Source: Gammaproteobacteria bacterium UBA2810 | GTDB lineage: Bacteria; Pseudomonadota; Gammaproteobacteria; Enterobacterales; Succinivibrionaceae | Assembly (NCBI GenBank): GCA_002351705.1 | Contig: DEHC01000004.1 | Span: forward strand, 1-38,298 | Length of the DNA: 38,298 nucleotides | Direction: 5' to 3' | Part shown: one piece after another, positions 1 through 7,675 of the stretch | How positions within the stretch are numbered: the first letter of the stretch is position 1 | Layout: each line of letters opens with the position of its first letter | Program-made: the position numbers and the translations under genes | Notes under the pieces: generated by a model | Database searches by the model: none | What the model saw: only the letters and a program-made list of their open reading frames with translations | What the model was told of the DNA's origin: nothing

Positions 1-91
1 TGACGATGAATTCTTCCTCCTTAAAATCATCGATGCCAGCAGAACGGAGTCCGTCAGAAACGAGGCATCACCCAGAAAAAGTGATTGAGCC

Positions 92-128
92 AAAAAGAAA
101 CCACCGGAGCCTGGTGAGACCCCGGTGG
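92..128 (-). terminator. Intrinsic terminator after the first membrane-protein gene
   Basis: Read on the minus strand, a CCGGTGG/CCACCGG-type stem (arms 101-107 and 122-128) is followed directly by a T-rich run (TTTCTTTTT). It lies about 30 bases past the stop codon of the gene ending at 158. Seen directly in the sequence. Confidence 0.7.
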
Positions 129-157
129 CGCGCATAAAAGGAATTTCCGTCACAGCG

Positions 158-724
158 TCAGAGGATGCAGTACAGAATGGCATAGATGACAATGACAACA
201 GCGACAGCAGCGAGATGCATTCCTATGCCGCATCCTGCGACAGGGACAGACTGCGCTGCACGGATGATGCCCAGAACGGCGCGGTGCATCGGCCAGAGCA
301 TGATGGCGAGGCTTATGACGGTTGCAGCGGCAATCTTCATGAAAATGGCAGAACTCATAATCATGTCAAGAATTTCCGCCTTCGAGGCAGTTCCGGCACT
401 TATAACGGCCTTAAGCGACTCGACAAATTCCTCGTCAGCAGCGTTGCTGCCAATCAGCGCAAGAACAGCAACCCATACGACGATTATGCCGATGATGGCA
501 GCGATATACGCAAAGATCGTGTTGCGCGAGTAGACGGCATGGTCATGGCTCACGCCGTCGCCAGCCTTGTAGAGCATGACGATGAATACAATTGCAGGAA
601 TTATTGCAAGGAAAAGCCAGCCTGCGATTCCGCTGCACATGGCAAGAAACAGGCATACATACGCGCAGATTGCCGCGCCCTTATTAAAGCCTGCGCCGGT
701 GCTGTTATTGGTAATTTCTGACAT
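158..724 (-). CDS. Hypothetical multi-pass inner membrane protein (188 aa)
   Basis: Not recognised with certainty. The start at 724 (MSEITNN) is chosen because GGAG lies about 8 bases upstream; the open frame runs 14 codons further without a comparable ribosome binding site. Four hydrophobic stretches are visible: about residues 17-34 and 35-52, 70-92, 124-145 and 160-188. A polar loop after the first pair contains HDHAVYSRNTIFAY, which recalls the small DUF4870/Tic20-like membrane proteins; that resemblance is only by eye. The gene follows the pse operon in the same direction after about 205 bases, with its own candidate promoter, and has its own terminator, so it is probably a separate transcription unit. 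No function can be assigned. Confidence 0.7.
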   Translation of the reverse strand: MSEITNNSTGAGFNKGAAICAYVCLFLAMCSGIAGWLFLAIIPAIVFIVMLYKAGDGVSHDHAVYSRNTIFAYIAAIIGIIVVWVAVLALIGSNAADEEFVESLKAVISAGTASKAEILDMIMSSAIFMKIAAATVISLAIMLWPMHRAVLGIIRAAQSVPVAGCGIGMHLAAVAVVIVIYAILYCIL

Positions 725-772
725 TTTTACTCCATAGGTCAGCCGCAGGCTCATGCCTGCAGTCACGCCGGA

Positions 773-801
773 ATATTATTAAGCAGCGCATAATCAGTAA
801 A
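773..801 (-). promoter_or_regulatory. Candidate sigma-70 promoter for the small membrane protein
   Basis: On the minus strand TTTACT (796-801) and TAATAT (773-778) are separated by 17 bases, each matching consensus at four of six positions. A 6-bp hairpin (GCAGGC, TCAT/ATGA loop, GCCTGC; 745-760) sits in the resulting leader about 20 bases before the start codon. Confidence 0.35.
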
Positions 802-882
802 CTACACCGCAGTATAGGGGTCAGGAAAGGACGGAAAGTCAGGCTGTTATGAGGACAGGGCGTGGAACCGCAACGGGGGCAC

Positions 883-915
883 ATGAGCCTCACGGCACGT
901 TTCCGTGAGGCTCAT
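883..915 (-). terminator. 13-bp perfect stem-loop after the pse operon
   Basis: ATGAGCCTCACGG at 883-895 is an exact inverted copy of 903-915, with a 7-base loop. It begins 15 bases after the stop codon of the gene at 930-1685. No U-tract follows on the minus strand, so it may be a 3'-end stabiliser or part of a Rho-dependent end rather than a full intrinsic terminator. Confidence 0.45.
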
Positions 916-929
916 AGCCGAAGAGATGG

Positions 930-1685
930 CTACTTCATCCTCGAGAACTTAATATAGCGCCAGATGGTGAACACTCCGGCGAGGAAGGCGAGGAGGATCG
1001 TCGCGGACATAATCTTAAACGCGGTCTCGACCGCCGGGGCAAGACCTATCCTCACAGAATAGGCAAGGCAGGCGAGGACTGCCACGGCGCCTATGACCGG
1101 GATCGCCCCGCTCATGATGCGGAATGCCTGCGAGACCGGCAGATCGCGCCAGCGCGAGCCGAAGGGGAGGAACGAGCCGATGAGGAGCACGAGGAACATC
1201 TCGCCCGTGATGATGCCGAGCGACAGCCCGCTGTTCGTGAGCCCCGCCCTGTTCTTCGCGATGAAATCCGCGGAGGCATCCTTCAGCGCCGTCAGATGTG
1301 TCTTGAAGCGGAACTGCGGCTTTTCGCTCTTCGGGGCTTCGGCACCGGGCTCCTCATCCTCAGGGGATGCCTTCCTGACCTCAGGCTTCTTCAGGAAATG
1401 ATCGATGAGGATGTTCCTCTCCGAGTCAACTGTCTGGTAGTAGCGGAGGGCCGGCTCTGACTGGAACCAGGCCGAGGCGGAGGAGAGCGTGAAGAGCGAC
1501 ATGAGGAGGAACGCGGAGTGCACCAGGGCAACGAGGCCCATGATGCTGGCGGCGAGGGAGATCCCCCGGGGCCTGAACGACTTCACCCCGAACACGGTCT
1601 TCCTAAGATACCTTCTCATCTGATATGAGCCGCCGCTTCCGTAGAGGCCGGCGGCGTCAATCAGAAGATCCCTGCTGTTTTCCAT
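930..1685 (-). CDS. Hypothetical membrane protein, last gene of the pse operon
   Basis: A 251-residue protein I do not recognise. It starts with a cytoplasmic-looking segment rich in basic residues (MRRYLRKTVFGVKSFRPRG, residues 23-41) and then has a hydrophobic segment at about 43-70. A charged Glu/Pro/Lys-rich loop follows at roughly 85-135, and three more membrane spans at about 152-172, 188-210 and 220-243. It starts 38 bases after the pseI stop, so it is very likely cotranscribed with the pseudaminic acid genes. Its ribosome binding site (GGGGGA) is inside the 3' arm of a hairpin at 1694-1709. A role in glycan handling is possible from position only. Confidence 0.7.
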   Translation of the reverse strand: MENSRDLLIDAAGLYGSGGSYQMRRYLRKTVFGVKSFRPRGISLAASIMGLVALVHSAFLLMSLFTLSSASAWFQSEPALRYYQTVDSERNILIDHFLKKPEVRKASPEDEEPGAEAPKSEKPQFRFKTHLTALKDASADFIAKNRAGLTNSGLSLGIITGEMFLVLLIGSFLPFGSRWRDLPVSQAFRIMSGAIPVIGAVAVLACLAYSVRIGLAPAVETAFKIMSATILLAFLAGVFTIWRYIKFSRMK

Positions 1686-1693
1686 ATCTGTTC

Positions 1694-1709
1694 CCCCGCT
1701 TGAGCGGGG
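1694..1709 (-). promoter_or_regulatory. Hairpin overlapping the ribosome binding site of the downstream gene
   Basis: CCCCGC, a 4-base loop and GCGGGG form a compact stem between pseI and the gene starting at 1685. On the minus strand the 3' arm is itself the Shine-Dalgarno-like GGGGGA, 8-9 bases before the ATG. It could lower translation or partly terminate transcription; no U-tract is present. Confidence 0.45.
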
Positions 1710-1723
1710 ATATTATATCCGGC

Positions 1724-2767
1724 TCAGTCGAACATCGAAAGGGAAAGGGGCACGCCTCCCGCGAAATCGGCCGAGAAGGTCCTTCCGATGAGGCTGTCAT
1801 AGAGCGCTGGATCAAGACCGGCAGCCGGCCTTATCGATCTGATGTTCTCAGGCGTGGCCTTGTCGCCCTTCTTCACGGACTTCACGAGATAGAGCGATCT
1901 CCTGAACTTCATTCCGGGGAGGACCTCGTCATCCTTCCGGAAATGCACGCTCCCTATGGCGGACGCCGCAGTCTCGACGCCCTTCCGGAGCGCGCTGAAC
2001 TCCTGCGGCTCAAGTGAGAACGCGGCGTCAAGCCCGCCGTCCGCTCGCCTCAGGGTGAAGTGCTTCTCGATGACCTCGGCGCCCATGGCAGTCGCGGCGA
2101 CTGCAACATCGGTGCCCCTCGTGTGGTCGGAGAGCCCGACGCTCACCGTTCCCCCGAAATGCTCCTTAAGGAACGGGATGTCAGAGAGATGGTAGTCCCT
2201 GGGATCCGCGGGATAGCTGCTCACGCAGTGAAGCACGGCGATGCCTGAGGCGCCGCCCTGCCTTGCGGCGTTCACCGCACGGTCGATCTCGCTGAGTGAG
2301 GCAAGGCCGTCTGACATGATGACGGGCTTCCGGTAGGCTGAAACGGCGCGGATGAGCCCCAGATCAACAAGCTCGAACGAGGCGATCTTGAACGCAGGGA
2401 CCCCGTTCTTCTCGAGTACTGCGGCAGCCCCTGCGTCAAACGGGCTCGAGAACACCTCAAGGCCGTTTTTCCGGCCGCGCTCGATGAGCGCCGGGATCCA
2501 CTCCCAGGGAGTAGTGCCCTCCTCGTAGAGATCGTAGAGCGACCTCCCGTCCCAGAGGCCGCCGCGGATCCTGAACTCCGGGCGGTCGCTTCTTATGGTT
2601 ATGGTATCGGCGCGGTAAGTCTGGATCTTGAGCGCGTCAGCACCGGAGCCGGCCGCGGCGTCAATGATCTCAAGCGCCCTCTCGAGGCGACCGAGGTGGT
2701 TGGCAGACATCTCCGCCACAATGATCGGCCGCCCGAGCGACGCTGTGTCAAGCTTTCCGATTTTCAT
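1724..2767 (-). CDS. pseI: Pseudaminic acid synthase PseI (NeuB family)
   Basis: Condenses 6-deoxy-AltdiNAc with phosphoenolpyruvate to form pseudaminic acid in the cytoplasm. The 347-residue length fits the family. The N-terminal TIM-barrel shows IVAEMSANHLG at residues 16-26, KIQTY (47-51), the PseI-type GGLWDGRSLYDLYEE (69-83), FSSPFD (106-111) and KIASFE (127-132). Family metal ligands match His215 in GLSDHT and His236 in EKHFTL, the same numbers used for meningococcal NeuB. A C-terminal antifreeze-like SAF domain begins near RRSLY (289-293). GGLWDG and DLYEE favour PseI over NeuB or legionaminic acid synthase LegI. It follows pseG after 87 bases in the same direction. Confidence 0.93.
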   Translation of the reverse strand: MKIGKLDTASLGRPIIVAEMSANHLGRLERALEIIDAAAGSGADALKIQTYRADTITIRSDRPEFRIRGGLWDGRSLYDLYEEGTTPWEWIPALIERGRKNGLEVFSSPFDAGAAAVLEKNGVPAFKIASFELVDLGLIRAVSAYRKPVIMSDGLASLSEIDRAVNAARQGGASGIAVLHCVSSYPADPRDYHLSDIPFLKEHFGGTVSVGLSDHTRGTDVAVAATAMGAEVIEKHFTLRRADGGLDAAFSLEPQEFSALRKGVETAASAIGSVHFRKDDEVLPGMKFRRSLYLVKSVKKGDKATPENIRSIRPAAGLDPALYDSLIGRTFSADFAGGVPLSLSMFD

Positions 2768-2854
2768 AGCCGTTCTCCTGTGCTGTTGTTCAGATTGTAC
2801 GGGAAACAGCCGGCAGGCTTCGTGAGGAAGCGCACATCCGGCATCTTAAGGCGC

Positions 2855-3940
2855 TCATGCCGGAGTGCCGGGAGAAGTGCCGCCGCTCTGCGGATAGACG
2901 AGATCCAGAGTCTCCTCCGCGCACTCTATCAGGGCCTTCGCAACGCGCTCGATGCCCCTGCCGTCGATGAGCTCCCGGCTGTTCTTCTCATAGAGGGGAG
3001 CGTTTGCCTCGAGCCCGTCAAAGGCGGCAAGGAGCGCGTCAGCGTCAGAGAGGGACGATTCGTCAAGGACAAGGGAGAGCCCCTTCTCCCTTGCCGCCAT
3101 GATGTTGCAGCTCTGGTTGTCAGCCTCGCTCACGGTAACTGACGGGAGGCAGGCCGCAACTCTCTCGAGGAACATGCCGCCGCCGGCGCCGAGCGCGAAA
3201 TCGGACTCCTTCATGAGCTCCGGCATGAACTCCGTGCTCTTCCTGATGTTCCAGTCGAGATCCGACTCAAGGAGCATCCGGAGGACCGCGGAGTGATCGC
3301 CGTTCATCGGCCCGCTCACAATCTCGAAGCGGTACTTCCTGAACCTCGGATCTGACATCGCCGTCCTCACGAACGTCCTGAGGCAGTGTTGCGGATCGCT
3401 CCCGCCGAACGAGACAAGGCACTTCCTGAAAGGCGGAGTCCTTGCGCGCCTTGCGCTGATGAAGTCCCGCCCGACAAGGGAGTACTCCGGGCCGCAGCAC
3501 ATCTTCCCGACGGTCGCCGCAGACTCCGAGTATTCCTCAGGAGTCCGGAGGATATTGCCGTCAAAGAGGACGTCGCAGGTGTGCCTCCGCACGAGATCAT
3601 CTATGACCGCGAGCCGGTAGACGCCCTCCCTGATGAGCCTCTCCTCCTCAAAGCCTATGGAGTAGTCATCGAGCACCACTAGTGCCGGACGGTCGCCGAA
3701 GCAGGGAAGCTTCTCGACATGCGTTCCCATGGACCACACCCTGCGGCCCTCAAGGAGGCGCCTTGCCGCCGGAAGCGGCTTTTCCGTAAAGTTGAAGGAG
3801 AACTCGATGCCGTATTTTTCCCTGATGAAGTCCGCTATCTTGCAGCAGCGGAAGAGGTGCCCGGTCCCGATCTTTGGATCCGCATGGAACATGAAATAGA
3901 GGCCGGCCATCTCCATATGCCTGCGCTTGAAGTATTTCAT
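2855..3940 (-). CDS. pseG: UDP-2,4-diacetamido-2,4,6-trideoxy-beta-L-altropyranose hydrolase PseG
   Basis: Removes UDP from the PseH product to give the free sugar used by PseI. The start at 3940 (MKYFKRRH) is preferred because AGGAG lies about 10 bases upstream and the family motif follows soon after; the longer frame to 4048 needs a TTG start and overlaps pseF. The PseG/MurG-like fold is shown by FHADPKIGTGHLFRC (residues 18-32), where His28 corresponds to the catalytic histidine of PseG. Further marks are VVLDDY, AVIDDL, LVSFGGSDP, and the nucleotide-binding GAGGGMFLERVAACLPS region. It lies between pseF and pseI, the usual company. Length is about 361 residues, with a short extra C-terminal tail. 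Confidence 0.9.
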   Translation of the reverse strand: MKYFKRRHMEMAGLYFMFHADPKIGTGHLFRCCKIADFIREKYGIEFSFNFTEKPLPAARRLLEGRRVWSMGTHVEKLPCFGDRPALVVLDDYSIGFEEERLIREGVYRLAVIDDLVRRHTCDVLFDGNILRTPEEYSESAATVGKMCCGPEYSLVGRDFISARRARTPPFRKCLVSFGGSDPQHCLRTFVRTAMSDPRFRKYRFEIVSGPMNGDHSAVLRMLLESDLDWNIRKSTEFMPELMKESDFALGAGGGMFLERVAACLPSVTVSEADNQSCNIMAAREKGLSLVLDESSLSDADALLAAFDGLEANAPLYEKNSRELIDGRGIERVAKALIECAEETLDLVYPQSGGTSPGTPA

Positions 3941-3961
3941 GAAAGGGATCTCCTCGGAAAG

Positions 3962-3979
3962 GCAGGGCCGCGGCCCTGC
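3962..3979. repeat. 18-bp perfect GC palindrome between pseF and pseG
   Basis: An exact palindrome (GCAGGGCCG and its inverse) just upstream of the pseG ribosome binding site. Immediately to the right, GGATCCTGCCG occurs twice in direct orientation, starting at 4005 and 4027. In mRNA the palindrome would fold about 20-40 bases before the pseG start codon. Confidence 0.5.
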
Positions 3980-4022
3980 GGAAAGGAAAACGGCGGATCG
4001 CGGAGGATCCTGCCGCGTCTGT

Positions 4023-4736
4023 TCAGGGATCCTGCCGTGTGTCCCCAAAAGCCCCGTGCATCGCGCGGTACATCAGCTCCGCCTTCCGGAAATCCTCCGG
4101 CGTGTCGATGTCAAGGACCCTCGACTCCGGCATGAGGAAGGCGGCTGAGGAGGTCTCCCAGGGGGACTTCCCAGACATCCACACGCTCCCCGATGCCCAG
4201 TAGAAGGCCCCCGCGTCATGAAAGCGGGGCTCGAGGTCCTGGCTCCGCATCATGATGGACTTCCGGTCGAGCGGCACGGCAATGCCGTTCCCGTCTATGC
4301 GGCAGGCCCTCTGCCAGGGGAAGTCGTAGGCGCACATCGACAGGCAGTAGTCAGCGCCTGACCTCTTCCAGAGCTCATAGGCCCCGGTGATGTCCGAAGG
4401 CTCGACGAAGGGCGCCGTCGCGTAGATGCAGAGCACCTCGGAGACATCCTCGCCGAGATCCCTGAGGCGCCTCACCGCGTCGGCGACCGCCTCGGTGCTC
4501 GTCACGAAGTCACCGGAGAGCTCAGCGCTGCGGAGGAACGGGGCCTTCGCCCCGTACTTCTCAGCGGCTGCGGCGATTTCCGGATCGTCAGTCGTGACGA
4601 ACACGCTCTCCACGGCGCCGCTTCCGAGGGCCGCCCTGATTGGATAGCTTATCATCGGGGCGCCCGCGAAAGGCCTCACGTTCTTCCGGGGGATCCTCTT
4701 CGATCCACCGCGTGCCGGGATAACGGCTATGGCCAT
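4023..4736 (-). CDS. pseF: Pseudaminic acid cytidylyltransferase PseF
   Basis: Activates pseudaminic acid with CTP to CMP-Pse, the donor for glycosyltransferases. The 237-residue protein has the CMP-sialic acid synthetase nucleotide loop IPARGGSKRIPRKN at residues 6-19, VFVTTDDPEIA (46-56), the CIYATAPFV segment and the C-terminal LDIDTPEDF metal/substrate motif. It starts on the stop codon of the preceding lipoprotein gene (TGATG, one-base overlap), so translation is probably coupled. The paralogous activity for legionaminic acid (PtmB/LegF) is a lesser alternative; the neighbours pseG and pseI support PseF. Confidence 0.93.
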   Translation of the reverse strand: MAIAVIPARGGSKRIPRKNVRPFAGAPMISYPIRAALGSGAVESVFVTTDDPEIAAAAEKYGAKAPFLRSAELSGDFVTSTEAVADAVRRLRDLGEDVSEVLCIYATAPFVEPSDITGAYELWKRSGADYCLSMCAYDFPWQRACRIDGNGIAVPLDRKSIMMRSQDLEPRFHDAGAFYWASGSVWMSGKSPWETSSAAFLMPESRVLDIDTPEDFRKAELMYRAMHGAFGDTRQDP

Positions 4737-6733
4737 CAGAACCTGAACTTCCTCTCGGTGCCGTCCTCGATGAAGTCAGCGGAGGCGGCCTCGACGCTCG
4801 CGCCCTCGTTCTTTCCGGCGCTTACGAGGTCAGTGAGGAACACATGGGTGACATCCTCGGCGCAGCTCTTCATCTCGGTGGCGCCGTCATCGAACTTCCA
4901 GATGCAGATGAAGTCGGAGGTCTTGCCCATCTCCGGAGTCCACTTCTCCTTCACGGAGAAGGTCTTCTCATGGCGCATCAGCTGAACCATGCGGAGCGTC
5001 CAGCGGGTGGTGGCGCCAGAGGCGTCAGTGACCTGGATCGGGGTCTGGGGCTGCATCCTGAGCTCTGCCTCGCCTGACTCCATGACCTTGCCGCGGGCAT
5101 CCTTGATTACCGGGCTGAAGCCGTTGTACTCGAAGGAGGCCTTGACATTGATCTTGCCCTGCATGTCATCCATCTTGTAGATGCGGCAGACAATCTCCTT
5201 CCCCTTCGCGTCGACGCTGCAGGAGGGATCCGGAGGAACATTGCCGTAGTCAGCAGCGAGCTTTTCCACCGCGGTATCAGGGAGAGCAAGGCCGAAGCGG
5301 ACAAATGACGAGGGCTCGTAGGGAACGTCAGGGTTCTTCGGAACCGAGTTTATGCCGTTGTGGTAGAAGTCGGTGCCGTAGCACTCAACCACATGGCGGG
5401 GGTTGATGATGCAGACCTGGTTCGGACCCTGGGAGACGTAAATCGCGGGAGTGCCTTCCTTAAGCCCCGAGAAATACTGCGGCAGTCCGTCGCAGGTCAC
5501 GCGGCTCTGGCCGCTTGACTTGAAGATGACGCAGGCGCTCTGCTGACCGACACTCACCTGCTCGGCGTCCTGGACATTGACGAACTTCCTGCCGCCGAAG
5601 GCGAAGTCCTTCTGCGGCCCGTAGCAGGTGGTGAGGTTCTGCGCGCCGGCGATTACGCAGATGACGTCATTGCCAGCGCTGACGCTCTTGACATTCGAGA
5701 CGGACTCTACGGTCGAGAGGTACTGCTGCGCGGTCTTGGCGCGCTCGAAATCCATGTCATAGCCGTAGAAGCGCAGGCGCCCGCGGTAGTTCAGGGCGAC
5801 GGAGTAGAAGCGGTCCATGCTGATCTGCTTGATGTCCTGGTTGCCGTTCATGTGGTCGGAGCCCCTCATGTAGGCTGCTCCCTGCACGGACTCGCCCTTC
5901 GCGACGCGGCAGTCGGCAAAGGAGGTGACATTGACCCAGCAGAGCGAGTTGTAGCCGAGCTCGACGGTCTTGATCTCGGGGATGCCGGTGAAGTCAAAGC
6001 GCGGGGCGTCATCGCCGTAGCACTTGAGCTCGTTCTTCATGCTGACGCCGCAGGTCATGTCCATGAAGCGCGAAGCGGTGATGTAGCGGAACTTCTCGCC
6101 GTTCGGCGTGCTGCCGTCGGCGTTGGCGTAGGCCTTCTTCTGTCCCCAGCAGACGGCGGTGCCGTCAAGCCCGAGTGAGCAGGCGTGCTCATAGCCGACG
6201 GTGACCATCCTTGCCATGATGTCGCCGCCGAAGTCAATCCTTCTCGTGCCGCAGGCCCTCGTGGTATCGACATCGGCCATCAGGCAGACCTTGATGTCGT
6301 AGACGTTGCTGCAGTAGCTGCCCTTCTTGTTCTTGCACTCGAAGGTTGCGGTCTTTCCGTCCTCGGACTCCGTGGGCTTCTGGCAGTCATCCGCGACGCA
6401 GACGCTGATGGTCGAGAACTCGGCGCGGTAGGCCTGCAGATCATAGGCATTGTCTATCTTCAGGGTGACTCCGCCGGTGTCGCCCTCAGTTCTTGAGGCC
6501 TCGACGCCAACAGGAAGAGGCTTTGAGAGCAGGCGCTTCCATCTGGCGTCCTCTGACTCCCTTTTAACCTTAGCAGCCTGCTCGGCGCCTGCAGCGCCGG
6601 CGCGGTCTGCGGCAACGCTTGCTGCGGCAGTCTTGCCGGCAGCGGCCGCAGGCTGAGGCGCAGCCTCGTCGTCACCGCACCCGGCTATAAATGCAGCCGC
6701 GATGAGCGGCAGACAGATATATGAATATTTCAT
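4736..6733 (-). CDS. RCC1-like repeat lipoprotein, first gene of the pse operon
   Basis: A 665-residue exported lipoprotein. A signal peptide ends in the lipobox IAGC with the lipidated cysteine at residue 19, followed by an Ala-rich linker (about 24-60). The middle contains at least seven imperfect repeats of the form V.xG.xxxC.l..xG.v.CyG, for example VTVGYEHACSLGLDGTAVCWG, VSAGNDVICVIAGAQ and VSQGPNQVCIINP. This is the pattern of RCC1/BNR-type beta-propeller blades, with Cys pairs that could form disulfides in the periplasm or at the surface. The C-terminal ~200 residues hold additional Cys pairs and look like beta-sandwich sequence. The gene runs directly into pseF with a one-base overlap. 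The function is unknown; it could be a surface protein tied to glycan production. Confidence 0.8.
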   Translation of the reverse strand: MKYSYICLPLIAAAFIAGCGDDEAAPQPAAAAGKTAAASVAADRAGAAGAEQAAKVKRESEDARWKRLLSKPLPVGVEASRTEGDTGGVTLKIDNAYDLQAYRAEFSTISVCVADDCQKPTESEDGKTATFECKNKKGSYCSNVYDIKVCLMADVDTTRACGTRRIDFGGDIMARMVTVGYEHACSLGLDGTAVCWGQKKAYANADGSTPNGEKFRYITASRFMDMTCGVSMKNELKCYGDDAPRFDFTGIPEIKTVELGYNSLCWVNVTSFADCRVAKGESVQGAAYMRGSDHMNGNQDIKQISMDRFYSVALNYRGRLRFYGYDMDFERAKTAQQYLSTVESVSNVKSVSAGNDVICVIAGAQNLTTCYGPQKDFAFGGRKFVNVQDAEQVSVGQQSACVIFKSSGQSRVTCDGLPQYFSGLKEGTPAIYVSQGPNQVCIINPRHVVECYGTDFYHNGINSVPKNPDVPYEPSSFVRFGLALPDTAVEKLAADYGNVPPDPSCSVDAKGKEIVCRIYKMDDMQGKINVKASFEYNGFSPVIKDARGKVMESGEAELRMQPQTPIQVTDASGATTRWTLRMVQLMRHEKTFSVKEKWTPEMGKTSDFICIWKFDDGATEMKSCAEDVTHVFLTDLVSAGKNEGASVEAASADFIEDGTERKFRF

Positions 6734-6853
6734 AGTGCCCCCGAAAAAAATACCGGTGATATTTTAATATAGCGGGAGCTCACAAAACGTGAAACGTGTG
6801 AAGAATTGGATTACAAATTGGACAAATTACTGACTGAAGCCGGAGCTCCGGGC

Positions 6854-7672
6854 ATGCCCGGCACCAGCACTATGACCGCCATCTCCGGAGGAAGGTCATT
6901 CCTTGTTGCCGGAGGATCCGGCATGACAGGTAAAGCCCTGCGGCTTGACCTCAGGAAGAGGTATCCCGGGTGCAGGATCACCCTACTCTCCGGGGGCTCG
7001 CTCCCGCTGGAGCCGGAACCTGGCGAAGCTGTCATCAGGATGAGCGACGCTGAAGCCTCCCGCGGCACAGTGGAGGCTGACGCGGTGTTCGCGCTCGCCG
7101 GGGAGCCGGTAAACAGCAGGAGGATAACCCGCGGCAGCCTCGCGGCAAATGCCCATGGACGGGTCGGACTCATGATGAAGGCAGCCGCGCTCCTCAGGGC
7201 CCCGGCGCCGTTCTTCGCCGCGTCCGCGATCGTGTCAGACGGGAGCAGGCTCCTCCGGGAGTTCCGGGACAGCCTGGAGGCGGAGGCCCGCAAGGCTCTG
7301 AGCGCGGAAGGCATCAGCCCGGTCTTCGTGAGGTTCCCCTTGATTCTCGGTAGCCGCGGCATGCTGCCCGTGCTCCGGAAATTTGCCCGTCTCCGCCTGA
7401 TGCCATTTTTCTTACCTGAGGAAAAGCTTCCCGTGACGGCGGCGGAGGACGCCGCCTCATTCCTCTCCTCGCTACCCGGGACAGATTCACTGAATGGGGC
7501 GCGGATGCCCCATCAGATGAGAACGCTCCGCGAAATCGTGAGGGAAGCAGCCGGGAACAGAATTCTCCTGCCGCTTCCCGCGCCGCTTGCGCTCCTGAGG
7601 CTCCTTGATCCGGGGACCGCGGAGCTCTTCGGGAAGTACAGAGAGGAGCCTGGAACAGTCTCCCGTCCCTAG
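6854..7672 (+). CDS. Short, divergent YfcH-like (TIGR01777) SDR-family protein
   Basis: The Rossmann signature GGSGMTG and the family segment AVFALAGEPVNSRRIT resemble the TIGR01777/YfcH group of NAD(P)-dependent epimerase-like proteins. ATG 6854 is chosen because GGAG lies 8 bases upstream, giving 272 residues; a TTG at 6806 would add 16 residues. The protein is shorter than typical YfcH (about 300). The position of the usual SAVGYYG segment reads SAIVSDGS, so the Tyr of the YxxxK catalytic pair is not evident. It may bind a nucleotide without redox activity. It is divergent from the pse operon and convergent with trmO, ending 3 bases from the trmO stop codon. Confidence 0.7.
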   Translation: MPGTSTMTAISGGRSFLVAGGSGMTGKALRLDLRKRYPGCRITLLSGGSLPLEPEPGEAVIRMSDAEASRGTVEADAVFALAGEPVNSRRITRGSLAANAHGRVGLMMKAAALLRAPAPFFAASAIVSDGSRLLREFRDSLEAEARKALSAEGISPVFVRFPLILGSRGMLPVLRKFARLRLMPFFLPEEKLPVTAAEDAASFLSSLPGTDSLNGARMPHQMRTLREIVREAAGNRILLPLPAPLALLRLLDPGTAELFGKYREEPGTVSRP

Positions 7673-7675
7673 AGG

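Noticed and set aside
125..721. 198-codon open frame on the plus strand
   Set aside because: Antisense to the membrane-protein gene 158-724; no ribosome binding site, composition unlike protein.
705..893. 62-codon minus frame upstream of the first gene
   Set aside because: Overlaps the leader, promoter and stem-loop of neighbouring units; no family features.
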